Assembly (NCBI GenBank): GCA_964365905.1
Contig: CAYIRQ010000014.1
Location: forward strand, 1-17,739
DNA length: 17,739 nt
Direction: 5' to 3'
Origin: CAYIRQ01 sp964365905
Lineage (GTDB): Bacteria > Patescibacteriota > Gracilibacteria > Peribacterales > Peribacteraceae
The notes beneath the pieces were generated by a model. That model was not told the DNA's origin and searched no databases. It was given only the letters and a program-made list of their open reading frames with translations. This document shows, piece by piece, positions 12,905 to 17,739 of this stretch (position 1 is the stretch's first letter; every line of letters starts with the position of its first letter). The position numbers and the translations under genes were made by a program.

Positions 12905-14617
12905 ATGCAAAAAACATGCAGCCAGTGCCGGGCGGATTTTGAGGTCACGGAGGACGATCTCAAGTTCTACGAAAAAATTTCACCGACGATCAACGATATC
13001 CGATACACCATTCCGCCCCCGACACTCTGTCCGTACTGCAGAATGCAACGCAGACAGTGTTTTCGCAATGAACGAGCATTTTATTCGCGGAAATGCGATC
13101 TTACGGGCCAGGACATCATCGCACTCTACAGCCCGGAAAAACCTTTCAAAGTCTATAACCAGGAGGACTGGTGGGGAGACGGTTGGGATCCACTGCAGTA
13201 CGGACGTCCTTTCGATTTTTCGCGTCCCTTCTTCGAACAATTCGCGGAGCTTTGGAAGGATGGCCCCATGCTCTCTCTCTGGAATATCAAATGCGAGAAC
13301 TCGACCTATGGGACGAACTGCATGGGCCTCAAAAATTCCTACATGTGCATCAATAGCGATTTTGGCCAAAACAACCTCTACGACTATGTCTGCGAATTCT
13401 GTAACGACTGCGTCGACTGTTCCTTCATCCAGAAATCCGAGCTCTGCTATGAAATCCTTGACTGTATCAATGCGTATGAGTGTACGTTCTCCGAGCGTCT
13501 CGAAAACTGCCAGGATTGCCACTTCAGTTCAGATCTCGTTGCCTGTAGTAAGTGCTTCGGATGCCATGGCTTGCGTCACAAGACACTCCACATGTTCAAT
13601 CAGCCCGTGAGTCAGGAGGAATGGAATGAGCGCATGCATACCCTCGTGCTCACGCCTGCTGTATTCGCGGCGATGCGCGAGCATTCAAATCACATTCGTC
13701 TCCAAACACCGCATCTCTGTGCGAAGATCATCCAGTGTGAGAATGCAACGGGTGATCATCTCTACCAGTGCAGGAATGCTCATCAGTGTTTCGATGTTAC
13801 GGAGGCGGAAAACATTAAGTACGTGACCTATGCTCCATCGAAGACAGTGAACGCACAGGATGCGTATGCATGCGGCTTGCTCGAATGGGTATACGAGTTT
13901 CTCGGAGGAGCTGCGGGAATCTTCAACGTTGCCTTTGCTGCCTTCACGGCGAACGGCCTCGATTATTCTTACTACTGTGTTCTCTGCGTGAATGGCTGCA
14001 GTCATCTCTTTGGCTGTATCGGTCTCAAGCGCAAGGAATACTGCATCCTCAACAAGCAATATACGAAAGAAGAGTATGAAACGCTTGTCCCGAAGATCAT
14101 CGACCACATGCGTGAGACCGGTGAGTGGGGAGAATATTTCCCGGCAAGTATTTCCCCCTTTGCCTATAACGAAACAATTGCCCAGGAGGAATTTCCCCTG
14201 ACGAGAGATGAAGTACTCGGGAGGGGATGGCGTTGGCGAGAATCTGAAAAGAAAGATTATCAACCGCAAACATGCGATCTCGCCGAGAATATTGCAGACG
14301 TGCCTGAAGCAATCACGGAGGAACTTCTTGCCTGTGTTTGTGCGGACTGTGGTGGCTCCTGTCCTCATGCAGGTGCGGCATGTGGAAAGAACTATCGCAT
14401 CATTCCCCAAGAGCTCCGCTTTTATAAAAAGATGAGACTCCCGATCCCACAAAAATGCCCCGACTGCCGTCATCGCAATCGACTCAAACTTCGCAACCCC
14501 CGCACGCTCTGGGATCGGAAGTGTCAGAAGTGCGAGGCGGCGATCAAGACGACGTATTCTCCCGAGCGCCCCGAGATTGTGTGCTGTGAGAAGTGTTACC
14601 TTGAAACGGTCTACTGA
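12905..14617 (+). CDS. Cysteine-rich zinc-ribbon/repeat protein, paralog 4 (570 aa), function unknown
   Basis: N-terminal module: C5-x2-C8 and CPYC 42-45, second site reduced to KCDLTG. Repeat domain 1 ends CFGCHGLRHKTLHMFN...SQEEW; repeat domain 2 ends FGCIGLKRKEYCILNKQYTK, followed by EEY. WGEYFP and P-F-A-Y-N-E follow. The C-terminal module is complete and Cys-richer than in any other copy: C-V-C-A-D-C-G-G-S-C before G-K-N-Y-R-I, CPDC 518-521, CQKC 540-543 and CCEKC 560-564. Repeat domain 2 is less Cys-rich than usual and contains a hydrophobic stretch (F-L-G-G-A-A-G-I-F-N-V-A-F-A-A-F) not seen in the other copies, perhaps a repacked core. It carries no signal peptide. It has its own TATAAT box and stands downstream of paralog 3 and a paralog relic. 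Function unknown. Confidence 0.85.
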   Translation: MQKTCSQCRADFEVTEDDLKFYEKISPTINDIRYTIPPPTLCPYCRMQRRQCFRNERAFYSRKCDLTGQDIIALYSPEKPFKVYNQEDWWGDGWDPLQYGRPFDFSRPFFEQFAELWKDGPMLSLWNIKCENSTYGTNCMGLKNSYMCINSDFGQNNLYDYVCEFCNDCVDCSFIQKSELCYEILDCINAYECTFSERLENCQDCHFSSDLVACSKCFGCHGLRHKTLHMFNQPVSQEEWNERMHTLVLTPAVFAAMREHSNHIRLQTPHLCAKIIQCENATGDHLYQCRNAHQCFDVTEAENIKYVTYAPSKTVNAQDAYACGLLEWVYEFLGGAAGIFNVAFAAFTANGLDYSYYCVLCVNGCSHLFGCIGLKRKEYCILNKQYTKEEYETLVPKIIDHMRETGEWGEYFPASISPFAYNETIAQEEFPLTRDEVLGRGWRWRESEKKDYQPQTCDLAENIADVPEAITEELLACVCADCGGSCPHAGAACGKNYRIIPQELRFYKKMRLPIPQKCPDCRHRNRLKLRNPRTLWDRKCQKCEAAIKTTYSPERPEIVCCEKCYLETVY

Positions 14618-14639
14618 TCTCTCATCCACTCTTTCCGCG

Positions 14640-14837
14640 TCACGCCAGCTTGCGAATCTTGAGAAGCAACCACTCCTCGAGCACTTCGCGAAGATTGCGC
14701 TCACACTCCTGCAGCGTCTTTCCCTGTGCCCAGACACCCTGAAATCCCCGGACGGACCCGTAGTACGGCTGCTCATCATGGATGAGCTCGTATTTCGCCA
14801 GCTTTTGCATCACATGTCGGACGTAATCAGTGAACAT
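14640..14837 (-). CDS. HicB-like antitoxin without a HicA partner
   Basis: From the ATG at 14837 the product is 65 residues; an ATG at 14858 would add seven. It shows the HicB half-fold: a short helix/strand start, Y-E-L-I-H-D-E-Q-P-Y-Y-G-S-V-R-G-F-Q-G-V-W-A-Q-G-K-T-L-Q-E-C-E-R-N-L-R-E-V-L-E-E-W-L, matching 'x-Y-G-x-(I/V)-P-G-F-x-G-V-x-A-x-G-x-T-x-x-E-A'. It ends soon after the helix, with no DNA-binding tail. No HicA-like frame is visible on either side: downstream are 22 bases and then the end of paralog 4. It may be an orphan regulator or relic, or may pair with a HicA elsewhere. Extended -10 TGTTATGCT ends 9 bases before the start. It is divergent from paralog 5 across 62 bases. Confidence 0.75.
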   Translation of the reverse strand: MFTDYVRHVMQKLAKYELIHDEQPYYGSVRGFQGVWAQGKTLQECERNLREVLEEWLLLKIRKLA

Positions 14838-14846
14838 TGCTACCAT

Positions 14847-14855
14847 AGCATAACA
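14847..14855 (-). promoter_or_regulatory. Extended -10 promoter of the lone hicB
   Basis: On the minus strand TGTTATGCT (TATGCT at 14852-14847) ends 9 bases before the ATG at 14837, the same layout as the other antitoxin promoters here. Confidence 0.45.
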
Positions 14856-14866
14856 CATTCCTGCCC

Positions 14867-14884
14867 CTCGGGACGAGCTTTTTT
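14867..14884 (+). terminator. Weak terminator-like hairpin and T-run before paralog 5
   Basis: CTCG-GGA-CGAG (14867-14877) is followed by a C and six T (14879-14884). The stem is only 4 bp, so activity is doubtful. It would stop read-through from the left just upstream of the paralog 5 promoter. Confidence 0.3.
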
Positions 14885-14892
14885 GCTAGGCT
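14884..14892 (+). promoter_or_regulatory. Extended -10 promoter of paralog 5
   Basis: TGCTAGGCT (TG-n-TAGGCT) ends 7 bases before the ATG at 14900. It closely resembles TGTTAGACT before the TraG-like gene. No -35 is evident. Confidence 0.45.
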
Positions 14893-14899
14893 ACATCTT

Positions 14900-16561
14900 A
14901 TGCAGCATGCATGCGCAAACTCCTGGTGCCGGGCGCAATTCGAAATTTTTCCTGAAGACCGAGAAATGCTTCGGAAGTTTGATTGTCCGGAGCCTATTCA
15001 TTGTCCCGATTGCAGACATCAGCAGCGGGCGATGTTTTCGCCTGCACTCGTTCTCTACGAAAGGAAATCCAGCCTCTCGGGTGCTCCGCTCATTTCGGTC
15101 TATCATCCTTCGAAGTCATTTCCTCTTTATTCCATCCAGGAGTGGTGGAGCGATGCATGGGATGCACTCGCGTACGGGCGGGAATTCGATTCGGGAAAAA
15201 CATTTTTTGAACAATTCGGTGATCTTTTCTCGCGTGTTCCGAAAATGGCGAATTTTAGTGAATCCGGTGAAAACAGCGACTACTGCACGAGTGCGGCAAA
15301 CGCGAAGAATTGTTACTACTGTCGAACGGTTCATCGTTCCCAGGATTGCTATTACTCGGAACTCGTCACCGGCTATAACGAGATGCTGTGCGACTGTCTC
15401 CGCTGTCAGCGGTCGGGCTGGCTCTACGAGTGCGTGCAGTGTGTGCATTGCCACTCCGGTGCATACCTTTTTCGTTGTCACGAAACACGCGACAGCTTCT
15501 TCTGCACGGATCTTCGAGGGTGCAGTAACTGTCTCTTCTGCACGAATCTTCGCAACAAATCGTATTACATTCACAATGCTCCTGTTTCCCGGGAAGAATT
15601 TGCACGCGCAAAGGAAGCAGCACTCGATGGTCGTTTTGTTACTCTGGAGAGAAGCCTCGGGGAATTTGGAACCGTCTACACACAGACGATCTGGCAAAAT
15701 CTGAATAACGTCAACTGCGAGAATTGCACCGGAGATAACCTGGCAAATTGCAGCAATGCATATGAATGCTTTCACTGTTTCAATCTCATGGATTGCCGGT
15801 ATTGCTGGTGGTTGTCTCCAAGCGAGCAGTGCTCAACATCGATGGACCTTACCCGTGGCGGTATCGGAGAGCTTCTCTATAACAGCGCAGGGCTTGGTGG
15901 TGGCAACTACTTCATCCGGATGTCTGCATCGTGCCGGAAATCCCGTGATCTCACGTACTGCATCGATTGCTATGAATGCAACAATTGCTTCGGCTGCACG
16001 GGTCTCAGGCACAAGGAATTCTGCGTCCTCAACAAGCAATATTCGAAAGAGGAATACCAGAAGCTCACTTCCCGTATTATCGAACACATGAAAAAGGAAG
16101 GTGTGTGGGGCACATTTTTCCCCGTAATGCTATCGTCTTTCCCCTACAACGATTCCTCCGCAGACATTCTCTTTCCCCTCTCGAGGGATGAGGTGCTGCA
16201 GAGAGGATGGGAGTGGGCAAAGCCGATGCCGCAGCACTTTGAAGAATCCACACGCAGCGGTGTGCCTGATGCCGTGGATGATGTTCAAGACACTATCTGT
16301 CAGGAGGTTTTTTCCTGCGAAGAGACGGGTCGGAAATTCAAAATTATCCTCCCTGAGCTTCGTTTCTATCGCAAGATGCATGTACCGCTTCCGCGCCTCC
16401 ATCCAGACGTTCGGATCAAACGCCGACGCAGTATGCTCAATCCTTGTCGACTTTTTAGCCGTTCCTGCAAGAAATGTGCACAGCCGATTCAAACGAGCTA
16501 TCCACCGGAGCGCAAGGAAATTGTATACTGTGAGAAGTGCTATCTCGAGGCTGTTTACTAA
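14900..16561 (+). CDS. Cysteine-rich zinc-ribbon/repeat protein, paralog 5 (553 aa), function unknown
   Basis: This is the most divergent copy at its ends. The first Cys pair is spread to C5-x4-C10, CPDC is at 35-38, and the second N-terminal site has no Cys at all (ERKSSLSG). The repeat domains are intact and Cys-rich; they end CLFCTNLRNKSYYIHN...SREEF and CFGCTGLRHKEFCVLNKQYS, followed by KEEY. WGTFFP follows. The C-terminal module keeps CKKC and YCEKC but has lost CPDCR (HPDVR) and reads C-E-E-T-G-R-K-F-K-I where paralogs 3 and 4 have a second Cys, so only one metal site remains at that end. No signal peptide. It starts back to back with a lone hicB and is followed by a triple hairpin, so it is probably transcribed alone. 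Confidence 0.85.
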   Translation: MQHACANSWCRAQFEIFPEDREMLRKFDCPEPIHCPDCRHQQRAMFSPALVLYERKSSLSGAPLISVYHPSKSFPLYSIQEWWSDAWDALAYGREFDSGKTFFEQFGDLFSRVPKMANFSESGENSDYCTSAANAKNCYYCRTVHRSQDCYYSELVTGYNEMLCDCLRCQRSGWLYECVQCVHCHSGAYLFRCHETRDSFFCTDLRGCSNCLFCTNLRNKSYYIHNAPVSREEFARAKEAALDGRFVTLERSLGEFGTVYTQTIWQNLNNVNCENCTGDNLANCSNAYECFHCFNLMDCRYCWWLSPSEQCSTSMDLTRGGIGELLYNSAGLGGGNYFIRMSASCRKSRDLTYCIDCYECNNCFGCTGLRHKEFCVLNKQYSKEEYQKLTSRIIEHMKKEGVWGTFFPVMLSSFPYNDSSADILFPLSRDEVLQRGWEWAKPMPQHFEESTRSGVPDAVDDVQDTICQEVFSCEETGRKFKIILPELRFYRKMHVPLPRLHPDVRIKRRRSMLNPCRLFSRSCKKCAQPIQTSYPPERKEIVYCEKCYLEAVY

Positions 16562-16566
16562 AAATA

Positions 16567-16634
16567 CTCTCTCCCGCAGGGAGAGAGCGAGAGTGAGGGG
16601 CCCCTCACCCTATCCCTCTCCCACGGGGAGAGGG
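16567..16634. terminator. Triple-hairpin, REP-like element between convergent genes
   Basis: Three stacked palindromes: CTCTCTCCC-GCA-GGGAGAGAG (16567-16587), the perfect GTGAGGGGCCCCTCAC (16593-16608), and CCCTCTCCC-ACG-GGGAGAGGG (16614-16634). The two outer hairpins are also near-inverted copies of each other around the central one, so the whole block can fold as one cruciform. It fills almost all the space between the stops of paralog 5 and lemA, with AAAA on the left and ATTTT on the right, which suits a bidirectional terminator or a repetitive extragenic element. Confidence 0.65.
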
Positions 16635-16641
16635 GAATTTT

Positions 16642-17205
16642 CTAGAACTTCACCTTCACATTCTCCCGCGCCGCAACCTCCTCATCGAGGTCGAAGTATT
16701 CGCGTTCTTTGAACTTGGCGCCGAAGAACCCGGCAATGACATTGCTTGGGAAGACCACGAGTTTCGTATTGAAGTCGCGGACGGAGCCATTGTAGAAGCG
16801 GCGAGCTGCCTGGATCTTATTCTCGGTATCAGAGAGCTCATCCTGCAATTTTCCGAAGTTCTGATTCGCCTTGAGATCGGGGTAGGCTTCCGCGAGCGCG
16901 AAGAGGGATTTGAGCGCGCCACTGAGCATGTTCTCTGCCTTCGCGTGATCGGCCGCACTTCCCGGCTGCATCGCCTGCGAGCGCGCCTGAATCACGCGAT
17001 CGAATGTCTCGCGTTCATGTGATGCATATCCCTTCACCATCTCCACAACATTCGGAATGAGGTCGTAGCGGCGCTTGAGTTGGACTTCGATATCGCTCCA
17101 TGCTTCCTGTATGCGCTGCTGCGCAGCAACGAGACCGTTATAGACGGAGACGACGACAATGAGGATGAGGACACCGAAGCCAATCAGGATGTAGAGTGCT
17201 GCCAC
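16642..17205 (-). CDS. lemA: LemA family protein
   Basis: From a GTG at 17205 the product is 187 residues, the usual LemA length. One N-terminal membrane helix (Y-I-L-I-G-F-G-V-L-I-L-I-V-V-V-S-V) is followed by Y-N-G-L-V-A-A-Q-Q-R-I-Q-E-A-W-S-D-I-E-V-Q-L-K-R-R-Y-D-L-I-P-N-V-V, the family's hallmark. Then come a long coiled-coil region with A-Y-P-D-L-K-A-N-Q-N-F, A-R-R-F-Y-N and a C-terminal F-P-S-N-V-I-A-G-F-F-G. LemA proteins are membrane-anchored helical bundles with the bulk outside; their role is not settled. The frame is open to 17313, but that would add a non-hydrophobic leader overlapping the L,D-transpeptidase, and a good promoter ends 6 bases before the GTG. Confidence 0.9.
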   Translation of the reverse strand: MAALYILIGFGVLILIVVVSVYNGLVAAQQRIQEAWSDIEVQLKRRYDLIPNVVEMVKGYASHERETFDRVIQARSQAMQPGSAADHAKAENMLSGALKSLFALAEAYPDLKANQNFGKLQDELSDTENKIQAARRFYNGSVRDFNTKLVVFPSNVIAGFFGAKFKEREYFDLDEEVAARENVKVKF

Positions 17206-17211
17206 GGGAGA

Positions 17212-17240
17212 AGTATTAAGTAAGAAGTATGAAGTATCAA
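17212..17240 (-). promoter_or_regulatory. lemA promoter
   Basis: On the minus strand TTGATA (17240-17235), a 17-base spacer and AATACT (17217-17212), ending 6 bases before the GTG. It overlaps three AAGTAT repeats (on the plus strand) between 17212 and 17237. It predicts a leaderless lemA mRNA. Confidence 0.55.
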
Positions 17241-17273
17241 GGAAATTATGCTTAATACTCGATACCCATCTAT

Positions 17274-17739
17274 CTATGCCGAGATGTAGACCTTCGTCCC
17301 CACTTCCACCCACTCGTAGACATTTTCTGCATCTTCCGGCAGAAGCCGTATGCAGCCGTGGCTCACGGGAATGCCGATGTGAGACCTTGCTTCCTGCCAG
17401 AAACCCGAACTCTCCGGACTTTTGCCGAGGTAGGGGAGAGCATGGAAACCATGGCTCTCGCTTTCTGTGAATGCCATGTAGTACGGCATGCGGTAGGGGA
17501 CATCAAGGTTGCTCACGCGCAGCTTTTGTTTTCGATGGATCTCGAATGTTCCCTTGGGTGTGGGTGTGTCGTACGCGCCCGAGCTCACCTTGTACTGCGC
17601 AACGAGCTGACCTTTCTCGATCAGTGATGCCATCTGAGAACTGAGATCGACATGCACTGCCTTTGCGCCGACCCCTGCGAGGCGCGCGCGGAGATACTGA
17701 ATGCCTTCCTGTAACTGTGCGATGCGCCCTTCGAGATCG
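17274..17739 (-). CDS. L,D-transpeptidase (YkuD domain), 5' end outside the window
   Basis: The frame remains open from the stop at 17274 to the right edge, so at least 155 codons are present and the start is outside. The visible N-terminal part (D-L-E-G-R-I-A-Q-L-Q-E-G-I-Q-Y-L-R-A-R-L) looks like a coiled coil. The YkuD fold follows: K-A-V-H-V-D-L-S-S-Q-M-A-S-L-I, V-S-S-G-A-Y-D-T-P-T-P-K-G-T-F-E-I, M-A-F-T-E-S-E-S-H-G-F-H-A-L-P, and the catalytic S-H-G-C-I-R-L motif near the C-terminus with its cysteine. Such enzymes cross-link peptidoglycan stem peptides (3-3 links) or attach proteins to the wall, outside the membrane; any signal or anchor would be in the missing part. The internal GTG at 17657 could be mistaken for the start. 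Confidence 0.9.
   Translation of the reverse strand, partial: DLEGRIAQLQEGIQYLRARLAGVGAKAVHVDLSSQMASLIEKGQLVAQYKVSSGAYDTPTPKGTFEIHRKQKLRVSNLDVPYRMPYYMAFTESESHGFHALPYLGKSPESSGFWQEARSHIGIPVSHGCIRLLPEDAENVYEWVEVGTKVYISA

Noticed and set aside
13685..14779. A 364-codon open frame antisense to paralog 4 and running through the lone hicB region
   Set aside because: Same antisense effect; no recognisable domain. The hicB frame on the same strand in that region is the convincing one.
11054..14852. Shared TACCATA word in all three antitoxin/cysteine-rich intergenic regions
   Set aside because: In two cases it is part of codons or the -10 box itself. The word is short and the match is not clearly above chance.
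618..16561. Cysteine-rich proteins as metallothioneins or ordinary ferredoxins
   Set aside because: They are ten times too long, have structured conserved non-Cys motifs, and lack a ferredoxin-type C-x2-C-x2-C-x3-C-P cluster.
1..17739. tRNA, rRNA, transposase or integrase genes
   Set aside because: I looked for cloverleaf-like segments and transposase or recombinase motifs and saw none.

Overview
This window most likely comes from a Candidate Phyla Radiation (Patescibacteria) bacterium, perhaps the Peregrinibacteria/Peribacteria group. The basis is the gene content: large cysteine-rich proteins of unknown function in several paralogous copies, a CPR-style TraG/VirD4-like ATPase, TrmB-type and TrpR(YerC)-type regulators, HicAB modules, LemA and an L,D-transpeptidase. 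TGA works as a normal stop here, which argues against the TGA=Gly lineages (Gracilibacteria/Absconditabacteria). The lineage call is inference; no rRNA or tRNA is present.

Layout. 1-77 (-): first codons of a probable GHKL-type ATPase running off the left edge. 148-598 (-): HicAB toxin-antitoxin pair. 618-3952 (+): cysteine-rich paralogs 1 and 2. 4091-6328 (+): TraG/VirD4-like ATPase. 6368-7331: three near-identical palindromes interleaved with a TrpR-like regulator and a small conserved gene. 7341-7410 (-): a relic of a TrmB gene 3' end. 7482-8908 (+): a lysozyme-like protein of uncertain family coupled to a membrane protein. 8941-9720 (-): TrmB-like regulator with a hairpin leader. 9888-10630 (+): two unknown coupled genes. 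10599-11041 (-): RelE-type toxin-antitoxin pair. 11071-14617 (+): paralogs 3 and 4, with a relic of another paralog's tail between them. 14640-14837 (-): lone HicB. 14900-16561 (+): paralog 5. 16567-16634: triple hairpin. 16642-17739 (-): LemA and an L,D-transpeptidase cut by the right edge.

The most interesting material is the cysteine-rich family. All five proteins share one architecture: an N-terminal zinc-ribbon-like module, two copies of a Cys/aromatic repeat domain that each end in a CFGC-GL / N-x-EEY signature, a WGEFFP linker, and a C-terminal ribbon related to the N-terminal one. Different paralogs have lost different metal-site cysteines. Three of the five start back to back with an antitoxin gene on the other strand, separated by only about 20-60 bases.

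Regulation. Most transcription-unit starts show a -10 box, often an extended TGnTAnnnT, only 6-10 bases before the start codon, and no Shine-Dalgarno sequence is obvious. This suggests mostly leaderless mRNAs. The TrpR-like and TrmB-like regulator genes are exceptions: they have normal promoters with leaders and carry palindromes that look like operators.
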